Assembly: GCA_020633415.1 (NCBI GenBank) | Contig: JACKDQ010000009.1 | Span: 124,001-188,000 of the forward strand | Origin: Deltaproteobacteria bacterium | GTDB lineage: Bacteria > Myxococcota_A > Polyangia > GCA-2747355 | Direction: 5' to 3' | DNA length: 64,000 nt | Shown here: piece after piece, positions 42,508 through 51,267 of the stretch | Layout of the letters: each line of letters begins with the position of its first letter | Numbering within the stretch: the first letter of the stretch is position 1 | The notes under the pieces: generated by a model | The model's database searches: none | Told to the model about the DNA's origin: nothing | Seen by the model: only the letters and a program-made list of their open reading frames with translations | Made by a program: the position numbers and the translations under genes

Positions 42508-43338
42508 CTAGCCCAAGTTCATCGCTTTGCGGTGCAGGACCGCGAGGTTCATTACGTTAACGACAGAATCGTTCAAACTATCGAGAAGGTTCTGCGTGCG
42601 GCCGTTGAGTACGGAGAACGCTAGCAGAGCCATAATACCGACGAGCAAGCCGAAAGCGGTGCAATGCATCGCCTCAGAAATGCCGCGCGCGAGAATCGTC
42701 GCCTTGTTCTGCTTGATGCAATTGACCAGCCCCTTGCCCTCCAGGGTGCGGCAGTCGGGCACCAGGTCGCGATAGGACATCGCGCGCTGCTGCACGTGGG
42801 GGTCGTTGGCGTTCTCCAACGACACACCCGCAAACGAGGTGATCAGACCGACGATCGTCCCCAGCAGACCCAGCAGCGTGGCGATGTTACCGATCATCGC
42901 CAGGTAGCCGGTGCGAACCTCGATCCGCGGCAACTCGCTGAGTGAGACCTCATCAACGGCCTCTTGGATCTCTTCATCGGTCTTGTGCAGGTTCTGCAGC
43001 CCTGCCCCAACGATCGTCGCCAACGGCTGCTCGCTGTTGCGGCAAGTGGTGACCGCACCATTTACATCACCGCGCATCAGGTGCTTTTGCACTTCGGCAA
43101 CGAACTCGGCGCGATCGTCTTTCACGTAGAAGAACAGGTAGCGCACGCGCTCGATGGTGATCACCAGAAACACCAGAAAGGCCCCCATGATCGGCCACAT
43201 TCCCCAGCCGCCTTCGCGGAAGAAGGCCGAGGTCTTGGTCAGCAACAAACAGATGCCGAGCCAGCCCACGATGAAGCCGACCACCAGGCCAACTTTCATG
43301 CCGGTACTCTGTACCGGTTGTTGGCGATATTCTTCCAT
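42508..43338 (-). CDS. ExbB/TolQ-like protein with Cys-containing periplasmic insertion
   Basis: 276-residue ExbB-family protein from ATG 43338 (GGAGG about 10 bases upstream; the longer opening to 43434 is not supported). It has an extra N-terminal TM (about 14-34) before the EGGWGMWPI motif (42-50). The channel pair is GNIATLLGLLGTIVGLITSF and EAMHCTAFGLLVGIMALLAF. Between them, where the paralogues have a turn of about 10 residues, there are about 39 (173-211) including Cys196 and Cys207. That loop is periplasmic in ExbB, so a disulfide is possible. First gene of the minus-strand operon. Confidence 0.9.
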   Translation of the reverse strand: MEEYRQQPVQSTGMKVGLVVGFIVGWLGICLLLTKTSAFFREGGWGMWPIMGAFLVFLVITIERVRYLFFYVKDDRAEFVAEVQKHLMRGDVNGAVTTCRNSEQPLATIVGAGLQNLHKTDEEIQEAVDEVSLSELPRIEVRTGYLAMIGNIATLLGLLGTIVGLITSFAGVSLENANDPHVQQRAMSYRDLVPDCRTLEGKGLVNCIKQNKATILARGISEAMHCTAFGLLVGIMALLAFSVLNGRTQNLLDSLNDSVVNVMNLAVLHRKAMNLG

Positions 43339-43787
43339 CACGACGGAATCCTCCAAGCAGTGTCCGGTGAGAGCAGATGTGATCTTCGACCGGAAAGCGT
43401 GCGCGAGCGAGAACCCCCGAGCACGGCGCAGCACATCGGAGCAAAATACGTACCGCTCGTCAACGGTTGATATCGGACGATTACCGCCAGTTAGCTGTCA
43501 GGCGCTGTGGCACCTTGCCACACCGTGGGTCTGATCGCCCCAAAGCCAGCGATGCACAGTCAGTCGACGAAGTGCGTCGCACGAGAAACTTGCAGCTTTG
43601 CTGGATTGCTTTACTGTCTCAACTGTTTATGATAGACCCGAAACGTTCGAATCAATAGATAGCGCACCCCGGAAGACGTACACACCTGCGGTGAACGGCA
43701 CGTTGAGGGCTATTTTCGCCGCCTAGGCGAAAAGTCGATATGCGATGGAATCGCGAATGCTGAGCGAGTAGCGGAGGCGCCACAGCG
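43339..43787. promoter_or_regulatory. Divergent control region between two ExbB/ExbD operons
   Basis: 449 bases without a gene. For the plus operon there is a good promoter candidate: TTGCTT at 43606-43611, 16 bases, TATGAT at 43628-43633. Two inverted repeats are present: tgtggca/tgccaca at 43506-43512 and 43516-43522 (3-base loop), and ttttcgcc/ggcgaaaa at 43713-43720 and 43726-43733 in the plus-operon leader. The SD of the plus operon is GGAGG at 43773-43777. No clear promoter was found for the minus operon. The repeats could be operators. Confidence 0.5.
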
Positions 43788-44429
43788 ATGGAAGGACTTT
43801 CTCAATTTATTAAGACCGGCGGTTTCTTCATGTACCTGAACGTTGTCGTTCTGGTCACGGTCATGGCCGTCGTCGTCGAGCGATTTATCTTCCTGCTATT
43901 CAAGGGGCAGATAAACGCAAAAGGCTTGCTCGAACAGCTGCGGAAGCTGATCCAAGCCAACAACGTCGACCGCGCGATTCGACTGTGCGGTTCGACGAAC
44001 GCTCCGCTGTTGCGCGTCGCCAAGGCCGGCTTGGTGCAGGTACACCGCGGAGAGGAAGCGATCGCGACCTCGGTCGAGGAAGCGCTGGTCGAGACCACGC
44101 CCGAGGTCAAAAAGCGCATCCCCTCGTTGTGGTCGTTGGCTAACATCGCCACGCTGGTCGGACTGCTCGGTACGGTGCTCGGTCTGATCAAGTCGTTCGG
44201 CGCTGTCTCCAGTCAGGACCCAGCCCAACAAAAGGCGATGCTCGCCGAAGGTATTTCCCACGCGTTGCACCACACCGCGATGGGGCTGAGTATCGCTGTT
44301 ACGGCGATCATCTTTCACCTGATCCTCACCGGCATGTCCCGTAAAGTCGTTTCGGACCTCGAGCTGTTCTCGATGAAGTTGGAGAACTTCCTCGTGGTAC
44401 AGGCCCGAAGTGGCGGGGCAAAGAAATAA
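43788..44429 (+). CDS. MotA/TolQ/ExbB proton channel protein
   Basis: 213-residue ExbB-family protein, first gene of the plus-strand operon. TM1 is about 14-38 after IKTGGFFMYLNVVVLV; it lacks the EGGWGM motif shared by the three minus-strand ExbB paralogues and so forms a separate lineage. The channel pair is SLANIATLVGLLGTVLGLI and ALHHTAMGLSIAVTAIIFHL with the short loop SSQDPAQQ. GGAGG lies 10 bases upstream of the ATG. Two ExbD-type genes follow directly. Confidence 0.93.
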   Translation: MEGLSQFIKTGGFFMYLNVVVLVTVMAVVVERFIFLLFKGQINAKGLLEQLRKLIQANNVDRAIRLCGSTNAPLLRVAKAGLVQVHRGEEAIATSVEEALVETTPEVKKRIPSLWSLANIATLVGLLGTVLGLIKSFGAVSSQDPAQQKAMLAEGISHALHHTAMGLSIAVTAIIFHLILTGMSRKVVSDLELFSMKLENFLVVQARSGGAKK

Positions 44430-44447
44430 CCGAGCGAGGACGCGCCC

Positions 44448-45113
44448 GTGAGCAGCACTGCTGAACGCACAGCTTTCGCTAAAGTTCGCGCCCGCATTCG
44501 GCGGCACATCGCGGAAGCCGAAGAGGCCGAGCATGAAGGCGGCGAGATCAATCTCGTCCCTTACCTCGATATCGTCGTCAACACCGTGATGTTCATGCTG
44601 GCAACGAGCGCACTCTCGCTGGCGCTGGCCAACGTCAACGTCTCCGCCCCGCGCTACGAAGAGCCGATTCCGGGGAGTAGCGCGAGCGACGATCCGTCCA
44701 ACAAAGACGCGCTCAACTTGACCGTCGGTATCACCGACACGGGTTTCACGATCGGCGGCTCCGCGGCGATTCTGCCGAAAATCCCCTGTCGAACCCAGCT
44801 ACGTCAGGGGCGCTGCCCGGCCTATCTGGCCACCAAAGCCAACGCCAAGGGCGAGCAGGTTGTCTTTTGGATGGACGGCTACAATTACCGGAAACTCGAA
44901 GAGAAGATCAAAGAGATCAAGCTCTTCAAGGACGCGGCGGGCAACTACCGCTTTCGCAACGAACGACAAGCGATCATCACCGCCGACCAGCACATTCCCT
45001 ACAACGTCGTGGTGCGCACGATGGACACGATCCGCGGCGGCGCGACGGCCAAGTGTACCGGTGACGACGGCTGTTACTTCGATCAAGTCATCCTCAGCGC
45101 GGGAGTTCAGTAG
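44448..45113 (+). CDS. ExbD/TolR-like protein with Cys-rich periplasmic domain
   Basis: 221-residue protein, GTG start with GAGGA upstream. A charged cytoplasmic N-terminus (IRRHIAEAEEAEHEGG) precedes INLVPYLDIVVNTVMFML, the ExbD TM with its essential Asp. The periplasmic part is longer than usual and carries two Cys pairs: PCRTQLRQGRC and KCTGDDGC. The second sits next to the C-terminal VILSAG motif. Disulfides could rigidify the peptidoglycan- or partner-binding domain. The stop is 2 bases before the next ExbD gene. Confidence 0.88.
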   Translation: MSSTAERTAFAKVRARIRRHIAEAEEAEHEGGEINLVPYLDIVVNTVMFMLATSALSLALANVNVSAPRYEEPIPGSSASDDPSNKDALNLTVGITDTGFTIGGSAAILPKIPCRTQLRQGRCPAYLATKANAKGEQVVFWMDGYNYRKLEEKIKEIKLFKDAAGNYRFRNERQAIITADQHIPYNVVVRTMDTIRGGATAKCTGDDGCYFDQVILSAGVQ

Positions 45114-45115
45114 CG

Positions 45116-45691
45116 ATGGCGAGCGTACGCATGCGCGCCAAAAAGCAGTATCGCAAGCTGCTTAAGCGCGTCCCCGAACACGACGACGTCAGCCATCTGA
45201 ACATCACCCCGATGATGGACATGATGACGATCTTGTTGATCTTCTTCCTGAAGGACTTCTCCGTAAGTGCTGACAATTTCACACTAAGCGAAGACCTGAC
45301 GCCGCCGCGCTCTGCAAGCAAAGTCGAGCCCAAGCGCGCGGTCCAGATCACCGTGACCCGCAAAGCGATCCTCGTTGAGGCCGGCGACCGCGAGGAGCAA
45401 GTGGCGGCTGTCAAGCGCGGTCAAGTCGACTCTTCGGTGAAAAAGGAAGGCCAGAGCGGCTACGAGATCACCCCGCTGATGGCGATCCTACAGAAGCACG
45501 CAACGCGCCTCAAAAGAATCGAGCAGCTGACCCGCGGCAAGCAAGCGTTTGCTGGTGAGGTCGTCGTCGTCGCCGACCACGCCACACCGTTTCGTCTACT
45601 CAGCGAGATCCTCTACACCGCCGGTCAGGCCGAGTTCGGCCGCTACCGCCTGATGGTGCTCCAAGGCGCTAGCCCCACGGCCAAGAACTAA
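45116..45691 (+). CDS. ExbD/TolR biopolymer transport protein
   Basis: 191-residue ExbD-family protein, third gene of the plus operon. The TM contains the essential Asp in LNITPMMDMMTILLIFFL. The periplasmic domain includes a Lys/Glu-rich stretch and ends with VVVVADHATPFRLLSEILYTAGQAEFG, the typical ExbD C-terminal pattern. With the ExbB at 43788 and the Cys-rich ExbD it makes one ExbB and two ExbD, the same composition as AglRQS of Myxococcus and many Tol/Exb-type motors with two ExbD isoforms. Confidence 0.92.
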   Translation: MASVRMRAKKQYRKLLKRVPEHDDVSHLNITPMMDMMTILLIFFLKDFSVSADNFTLSEDLTPPRSASKVEPKRAVQITVTRKAILVEAGDREEQVAAVKRGQVDSSVKKEGQSGYEITPLMAILQKHATRLKRIEQLTRGKQAFAGEVVVVADHATPFRLLSEILYTAGQAEFGRYRLMVLQGASPTAKN

Positions 45692-45705
45692 ACCCGGCCG
45701 CCGCC

Positions 45706-47037
45706 GTGGCCTCAAAGCCTTTGGCCACCGAACCCCTCCCCCGCGCTCAACTCTCGCTACTCGATCTGCTTTGCCTCGGCATTAACGCCATCGTCGGTTC
45801 TGGGATCTACGCCTTCCCCGGGTTGCTCGCGGCAATGCTCGGTCCGGCGTCGTTCATTCCCTTTCTCTGCTGCGGCGCGATCTCGCTGTTGATCGCCCTC
45901 TGTTTCGCCGACGCCGCTTCACGCTATCCACACTCGGGCGGGCCCTACGTCTACGCCAGAGCGGCGTTTGGCAGCGGCTTCGGCTTCGTTGTCGGCTGGA
46001 GCTGCTGGGCGGCCGCCGTCCTTTCCTGGGCCGCCGTAACCCGCGCGCTATTGCCCTACCTCGGCCAGCTGATCGGTAACTCCCTCGACGCCTCAGCGAT
46101 TTGGATCGCTTTGGGTACAACTGCCGCACTCGGCCTACTCAATGTCTTCGGCATCAAGCCCGGCGCTTACCTGACGGATCTGCTGACGGTCGCTAAACTG
46201 GCCCCACTGCTACTGCTTGGCGCTGTTGGTCTGCCTGCGCTGCGTCGCCGCCGTCTCGTTCCCCTCGCCCCCCACGGCTGGCACGGGCTTCCCAACGCCA
46301 CCTTCTTGGCGTTTTTCGCATTTCAGGGTTTCGAGGTCGTCGGCGTTCCAGCGAGCGAGTCGCGTAATCCGAAGCGTGCGGTGCCGATCGCCACGATCGG
46401 TGCGGTCAGCTTCGCGACGCTGCTGTATGTCGTGGTGCAGTTGGTCGCCGTGGGCACTCAGGACCAGCTCGCCGGCAGCAAAGATCCGCTGGCCCTCGTC
46501 GCCAAAACGCTACTCGGCGACTTTGGAAGTCGACTCGTTGCCTTCGCGGCACTGGTTTCGATGGTCGGCTTCTGCTCGGGCGTGGCCCTGGCCAGTCCAC
46601 GCTACCTCGAACCACTCGCCGCCGACGGATTGTTGCCCAGCTGGTTAGCCGCCCGTCACCGCCGGCTGGCGACCCCCCACCGGGCGATCATCATCACTAC
46701 CGGCTGCGCGGCGCTGCTGGTGTTGGCGCTCGACTTCCGCGCGCTGGTCGATCTCTCGGTGACCACCGTCGCGCTCCAATACCTCGCCACCTGCGCTGCG
46801 GTGTTGCGTTTTCGTGGGCGGCGCAGCTCTGCCCCTGCAGCAAGCTACCGCCTTCCCGCAGGACCGCTGATCCCACTGTTGTCACTGGCGCTGGTGATTT
46901 TGATGTTTTTGGCGCAGCTAACTTCGGCTGGCCGCACCGCGACGCCGCTACTGTGGGGCTTTTTGCTGCTCAATCTCGTCGGTGCCGCGCTCGGCGGAAG
47001 CTACTGGCTGTGGCGTCGCCTAACGCCCCCTGCCTAG
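45706..47037 (+). CDS. APC-family amino-acid permease
   Basis: 443-residue membrane transporter, GTG start 14 bases after the ExbD gene. About 12 TM helices are visible; the first carries the substrate-binding glycine motif GINAIVGSGIYAFPG, and FLAFFAFQGFEVVGVPASESRNPKRAVP is the APC TM6-loop signature. This class takes up amino acids or related amines with protons. It has no evident link to the ExbB/ExbD genes although it may share their transcript. Substrate is unknown. Confidence 0.92.
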   Translation: MASKPLATEPLPRAQLSLLDLLCLGINAIVGSGIYAFPGLLAAMLGPASFIPFLCCGAISLLIALCFADAASRYPHSGGPYVYARAAFGSGFGFVVGWSCWAAAVLSWAAVTRALLPYLGQLIGNSLDASAIWIALGTTAALGLLNVFGIKPGAYLTDLLTVAKLAPLLLLGAVGLPALRRRRLVPLAPHGWHGLPNATFLAFFAFQGFEVVGVPASESRNPKRAVPIATIGAVSFATLLYVVVQLVAVGTQDQLAGSKDPLALVAKTLLGDFGSRLVAFAALVSMVGFCSGVALASPRYLEPLAADGLLPSWLAARHRRLATPHRAIIITTGCAALLVLALDFRALVDLSVTTVALQYLATCAAVLRFRGRRSSAPAASYRLPAGPLIPLLSLALVILMFLAQLTSAGRTATPLLWGFLLLNLVGAALGGSYWLWRRLTPPA

Positions 47038-47070
47038 GCTCGCGAACTTAGCACCGCCCCTGTCGGGCAG

Positions 47071-47114
47071 AGTGACCGCGCGCAAAGTGACACCGCGCGC
47101 AAAGTGACCGCGTG
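47071..47114 (+). repeat. Short tandem repeat between convergent genes
   Basis: Units agtgaccgcgcgcaa (47071-47085), the same with two extra bases (47086-47102) and a partial agtgaccgcgtg (47103-47114) fill the gap between the permease and the HEAT lipoprotein gene. The core gtgaccg recalls the repeat at 23861, which also abuts the 3' end of a HEAT-repeat gene. Confidence 0.8.
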
Positions 47115-48689
47115 CTACTTGTTGCGCAAAACGATCGCCAGCGCGATCTTGTCGGCGCTCGCCAAATCGGCACCGAGAAATTTAGTTTTACGCTTGGAGT
47201 CCTTGGCGGCGAGCTCGGTGAGCGTGTCGACCAGTGCCTTGTCGCTAGCCTTACCGATGCGCTTGGCGCTCTCTAGGAAAAACAGCCGCAGAATCGGCTC
47301 GCGATTGGGCAACGCCTTCACCAGATCGGCCAGCGCGGCCCGACCGTTTGGCAAGATCCCGATCATGATGCCAGCCTTCTCGCGTTGGGCGAGGCTAAGC
47401 TTGGCGTTGTTGACTTGCTTGCCGTAGCAGAGCGGATCGTCTTTGCACTCCACGGCAATTTTGGCGCGATCGACGGCTTCCTGGAAGGTCGCCTGCGTCT
47501 GCTTGAAGGCCTTGATCTTGTCCTCGTTGACGAACGCCTCGAGCTTCTTGATGCCCTCGACGGCCTCGGCACCGACGATCCTGCCGTAGGCCATCGCGGC
47601 GCCCTCGCGCAGATTGGTGTAGCCGCCTTCGATGAAACCCTTTTCGGCGATCTCGAGCAGCGGTCCCAAGGCGCGCTTGTCGCCGATCACCGTCAGCGCC
47701 TGGCAGACCTGAATCCGCAACTTGTAGTTGGCTTTCTTGTCGGTGAGCACTTTGATCAGCGCTTCCACTGCGCTCTTGTCACCGATCTTGCCCAGCGCCT
47801 CGATCGTCCCCGCGGCCTTCGTTTCGGTCAGGTCGTACTTGGCGAGCTGTTTGAGCAACGCAGGCACCGCTGTGGCATCGCCGATATCGCCGAGGACCAT
47901 CGCCGCCTTTTGCTCGAGCACCCCAGGCCGAAACTCAAGCTCTTTGGCCATCGTGTTGAGCTTCTCGTCGCGACCTTCCATCGCAGCGACCAATGGCTGA
48001 ACGGCAGGGCGACCGATCTGCACGAGTGCGACACGCGCGTGCGGATACGCCGACCCCTGAATCGTGCTCGACATGTAGAGGCCGCGGATCAACACCGGGA
48101 CGGCTTGCGGATCACCGATCTGGCCGAGCGCGGTGGCGGCCTCTTTGGCCAACAGGAAGTCCTGCTGCTCCGGACGACGCTCCAAGGTGGCGATCAGCTC
48201 GGGCACCGCACCCTTGTCGCCCAACTTGGCCAGCGCGCGAATCGTCGCCAACTTGGCGAGGTTGGCCCGCGACTTGATCGGCAACGGACGTTGCAGCACT
48301 TTGCTCATCGGCCCAACCGCCTCGGTCGCCCCAAGGTCGGCCAACGCACTCGCTGCCAGCGTCGCGTTGCGATATTGGTCTTCGGAAAAATCCAGCGCGC
48401 CGATCAGCGTCGGAACCGCCCGCTTGTCTTTGAAGCTGATCAGTGCCCGCAAGATGATCGGGTGCTGATGATCCTTGTAGAGATCGATCAGCGCCGGGAC
48501 GGCCGAAGCATCACCGAGCTCCTGCAGCTTACGCACAGCCTCGACGGAAAACCGCGCCCCGGTCGGCATCGCGGCCGAAGGCTTGGTCACATCTCGGAGC
48601 TTCTTGATCCAGGTCGCAGGATCCTTAGGATCGCCACAGCCGCTGGCGATCAACAGCGAAAGACCCAAACCGATAGCGAAGCGAAACAT
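47115..48689 (-). CDS. HEAT-repeat lipoprotein
   Basis: 524-residue exported protein. ATG 48689 follows a perfect AGGAGG and gives the lipoprotein signal MFRFAIGLGLSLLIASGC (lipobox ASGC); the longer opening to 48797 is not supported. The mature part is a run of HEAT repeats (AVPALIDLYKDH, AVPTLIGALDFS, AVPELIATLERR, AVPVLIRGLYMS, AVPALLKQLAKY), followed by a Lys-rich helical tail with two Cys near 430. Probably a protein-binding scaffold on the inner or outer membrane. It lies last in the yebC-ruvCAB-TPR-HEAT gene run, 185 bases after the TPR gene. Confidence 0.87.
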   Translation of the reverse strand: MFRFAIGLGLSLLIASGCGDPKDPATWIKKLRDVTKPSAAMPTGARFSVEAVRKLQELGDASAVPALIDLYKDHQHPIILRALISFKDKRAVPTLIGALDFSEDQYRNATLAASALADLGATEAVGPMSKVLQRPLPIKSRANLAKLATIRALAKLGDKGAVPELIATLERRPEQQDFLLAKEAATALGQIGDPQAVPVLIRGLYMSSTIQGSAYPHARVALVQIGRPAVQPLVAAMEGRDEKLNTMAKELEFRPGVLEQKAAMVLGDIGDATAVPALLKQLAKYDLTETKAAGTIEALGKIGDKSAVEALIKVLTDKKANYKLRIQVCQALTVIGDKRALGPLLEIAEKGFIEGGYTNLREGAAMAYGRIVGAEAVEGIKKLEAFVNEDKIKAFKQTQATFQEAVDRAKIAVECKDDPLCYGKQVNNAKLSLAQREKAGIMIGILPNGRAALADLVKALPNREPILRLFFLESAKRIGKASDKALVDTLTELAAKDSKRKTKFLGADLASADKIALAIVLRNK

Positions 48690-48874
48690 CAGATCCTCCT
48701 TGGCTTTCGCCCAGAGCACACGAAGCCACGATGGCGACTCGCGGTGCGCAATAGACGCCCCAACGCTGGGCGAACGGCGCGACGGTATCGCCGCCAACGG
48801 CCGCTGTCAACGCGGGTTTCCGGCGCGGAATCTGGCAGATAGCGAGGAGACGGGCCGGCGATAAACCGGCGCAG

Positions 48875-49537
48875 CTACTGGGGCTGCGACGCCGGCGCGA
48901 GCGGCTGAGACGCTGGCGCACTCGTCGGTTGGGTCGGCGAAAGCTTGTTCAGCCGATCGGACAGGCGCTGAGGCTGGGCCTGCTTGAGTACCGAGTCAAA
49001 GATCTTCGCGGCGGCCTGCTGCTGCTCGCGCGCGTTGACCTTGCGCTCGATCAACCGCTCGGCGACCCGTGTTGCGATCTCAAGCTTGGCGCGAACGTCG
49101 GCACTACAGGTCTGCTGTTTTCCGCCGCAGGTCAGCATCGCTGCCTTAAGCACGCGCAACCCGTCTAGATTATAGCCAATTTCAAGATAGGCTAGCCCGA
49201 GTTTGAGCCGCCAGACCGGCGCGCTTGAGCCCTCGCGCTCGGCCGAGCGCAAGGCATCGACCGACCAAGGCAACTCACCGACATGCGAATACAGCCGCGC
49301 CAACTCAAGCAGGCCGCCGCGATTTTGCTTGGGTGCCAGGCGGACTTCGCGCTCCAGCGCTGCGATCCGTTGCGCAGTCTTCGGATCGGTCCGGACCACG
49401 GGCTCTACGCCTGCCCCACGGTTGCCGCGGGTAAACAGCAAATAGCTCACGATCAATACCAGCAACAACACGTTGGGAATAACGACAGCAGCCTCCAACA
49501 GGCGGCCCTTGCGCTGGGTGGTTAGTTCGTCCGACAT
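48875..49537 (-). CDS. TPR-like single-TM protein
   Basis: 220-residue protein from ATG 49537 behind GGGAG; a GTG at 49543 lacks SD spacing. One TM near the N-terminus (AAVVIPNVLLLVLIVSYLLF, about 16-36) is followed by TPR-type helices (NRGGLLELARLYSHVGELPW, APVWRLKLGLAYLEIGYN), two Cys in CGGKQQTC and a C-terminal Pro/Ala/Ser/Gln-rich tail with ASQP repeats. Function unknown. It follows ruvB by 66 bases on the same strand. Confidence 0.7.
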   Translation of the reverse strand: MSDELTTQRKGRLLEAAVVIPNVLLLVLIVSYLLFTRGNRGAGVEPVVRTDPKTAQRIAALEREVRLAPKQNRGGLLELARLYSHVGELPWSVDALRSAEREGSSAPVWRLKLGLAYLEIGYNLDGLRVLKAAMLTCGGKQQTCSADVRAKLEIATRVAERLIERKVNAREQQQAAAKIFDSVLKQAQPQRLSDRLNKLSPTQPTSAPASQPLAPASQPQ

Positions 49538-49609
49538 CGTCACTCCCTACGCGTGCTCCTCGCGCGCGCCTTGTCCTCGCCCCGTGCGGGTAGATCTTTC
49601 AAGCGCCTG

Positions 49610-50647
49610 CTAAAACAGCTGGCCTTGCCCGCCTCCGCTCTTTTTCCTCGTGCGAGCGATCCCCAGGTGCTCGTACGCGCGCGGCGTCGCCATTCGACCA
49701 CGCGGCGTGCGCTGAATAAAGGCTTCCTTGATCAGAAACGGCTCGACCTCGTTTTCGAGCGTGTCGCGCTCCTCGTGCAAGGCGGTCGCCAGCGAGTCGA
49801 TGCCCACCGGTCCGCCGCCATGACGTTCGATGATCGTGCGTAGCAGGTTGCGGTCGAGCGGATCGAGCCCCGCAGCGTCAATATCCAACGCCGACAATGA
49901 CCGCTCGGCGATTTGACGATCGATTTGCCCATCTTCCTGCACCTCGGCAAAGTCGCGCACTCGGCGCAATAGTCGATTGGCGATGCGCGGCGTACCGCGC
50001 GAGCGCCGACCGATCTCCTCGGCACCTGCTTCGTCGATCGGCACACCGAGAATCGCCGATGATCGCCGAACGATCTCCGCCATATCATCGGTATCGTAAT
50101 GTTCGAGGCGCTCGACGATGCCAAACCGGTCACGCAAGGGCGACGTCAACAATCCGCTGCGCGTCGTCGCACCGATCAGCGTGAACGGCTTGAGCGGCAA
50201 CCGCAAGGTTTGTGAATATGCACCGCTACCCGTCGGCACGTCGATCACCAGATCTTCCATCGCCGGATAGAGGTATTCCTCGACAGCCGGATTGAGCCGG
50301 TGGATCTCGTCGATAAACAGCACGTGGCGCTCTTCGAGTTGGGTCAGCAATCCCGCCAACACCCCACGATGGTCGATCGCCGGACCGCTCGTCGTGTGCA
50401 CCTCGACGCCGAGTTCCCTGCCGATGATCAACGCCAGCGTCGTTTTTCCCAAACCGGGCGGACCAGCGAACAGCACGTGATCGAGTGCGCCCTTGCGCCG
50501 CTTTGCCGCCTCGATAAAGACCGCCAGGTTCTGTTTGAGACGGGTCTGACCGATGAACGTATCGAGGGACTCGGGACGCAGCATCGTCTCGAGCGGCTTT
50601 TCCGCCATCGTCGCCTGCTGGTCGAGTTGCTCGTTCTTTTCCGCCAC
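49610..50647 (-). CDS. ruvB: Holliday junction helicase motor RuvB
   Basis: AAA+ ATPase that drives branch migration with RuvA. The GTG at 50647 overlaps the ruvA stop (TAGTG) and gives 345 residues; ATG 50608 is another choice and would remove 13 residues. Motifs: IGQTRLKQNLAVFIEAAKRR, Walker A GPPGLGKTT, Walker B FIDEIHRLN, sensor GATTRSGLLTSPLRDRFG, and the winged-helix end QRTPRGRMATPRAYEHLG. Part of the overlapping yebC-ruvC-ruvA-ruvB operon. Confidence 0.98.
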   Translation of the reverse strand: MAEKNEQLDQQATMAEKPLETMLRPESLDTFIGQTRLKQNLAVFIEAAKRRKGALDHVLFAGPPGLGKTTLALIIGRELGVEVHTTSGPAIDHRGVLAGLLTQLEERHVLFIDEIHRLNPAVEEYLYPAMEDLVIDVPTGSGAYSQTLRLPLKPFTLIGATTRSGLLTSPLRDRFGIVERLEHYDTDDMAEIVRRSSAILGVPIDEAGAEEIGRRSRGTPRIANRLLRRVRDFAEVQEDGQIDRQIAERSLSALDIDAAGLDPLDRNLLRTIIERHGGGPVGIDSLATALHEERDTLENEVEPFLIKEAFIQRTPRGRMATPRAYEHLGIARTRKKSGGGQGQLF

Positions 50648-51267
50648 TAGCCCTCTCGCATCACCGCTAGCGCGCGGCGCAAGCACTCTTCCGGCGATAA
50701 CTCGGCACCGCCCTCGGCAAGCACCTGCTCGATCGCGCGGCTAGCCATCGGCCGTTTGTAGCCCAGACCCACCAAGGCATCGACCAACGGTTCGTGGGCG
50801 GCAGAGAGAGCCCCCCCGTCGTCGTCAACCTCCGTCCCGCTGGCGGCACGGCGCTCGACCACTAGCTCGCGCAGCCGGTCCTTGAGCTCAAGCACCAATC
50901 GCTCAGATGTCTTCTTTCCGACACCGGGGATCTTTTGCAGCTTGGCACTCTGCCCGCCACAGATCGTGTCGATCAACTGATCGCAAGGCATGCCGGACAT
51001 GATCGTCAGCGCCAACTTGGGGCCTACACCGGACACAGCAGTTAGCAAACCGAACACTTTTCGTTCTCGTTCCGAGAGAAAGCCGTAGAGCGCCAGCGCG
51101 TCTTCGCGCACATGGGTATGGCAGAGCAAAAAGACTTCGTCGCCTTCGCGCGGCAGATCGGCCAGCGTCTGCATCGAGACAGCGACGCTGTAGCCTACGC
51201 CACCGACGTCGACGACAACCACGCCCAGACCTTTGTGCTGCAGCGCACCCCGTAAACTACCGATCAT
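50647..51267 (-). CDS. ruvA: Holliday junction DNA-binding subunit RuvA
   Basis: Binds four-way junctions as a tetramer and loads RuvB. 206 residues, normal length. An OB-fold N-terminus (MIGSLRGALQHKGLG) is followed by two helix-hairpin-helix motifs, LTAVSGVGPKLALTIMSG and LQKIPGVGKKTSERLVLEL, then an acidic linker and domain III (ALVGLGYKRPMASRAIEQVL). Its ATG overlaps the ruvC stop by 4 bases (ATGA). Confidence 0.97.
   Translation of the reverse strand: MIGSLRGALQHKGLGVVVVDVGGVGYSVAVSMQTLADLPREGDEVFLLCHTHVREDALALYGFLSERERKVFGLLTAVSGVGPKLALTIMSGMPCDQLIDTICGGQSAKLQKIPGVGKKTSERLVLELKDRLRELVVERRAASGTEVDDDGGALSAAHEPLVDALVGLGYKRPMASRAIEQVLAEGGAELSPEECLRRALAVMREG

Noticed and set aside
47385..48842. 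Open frame of 485 codons opposite the HEAT lipoprotein gene
   Set aside because: The minus strand has a signal peptide, lipobox, perfect SD and HEAT repeats; the opposite product shows no family pattern.
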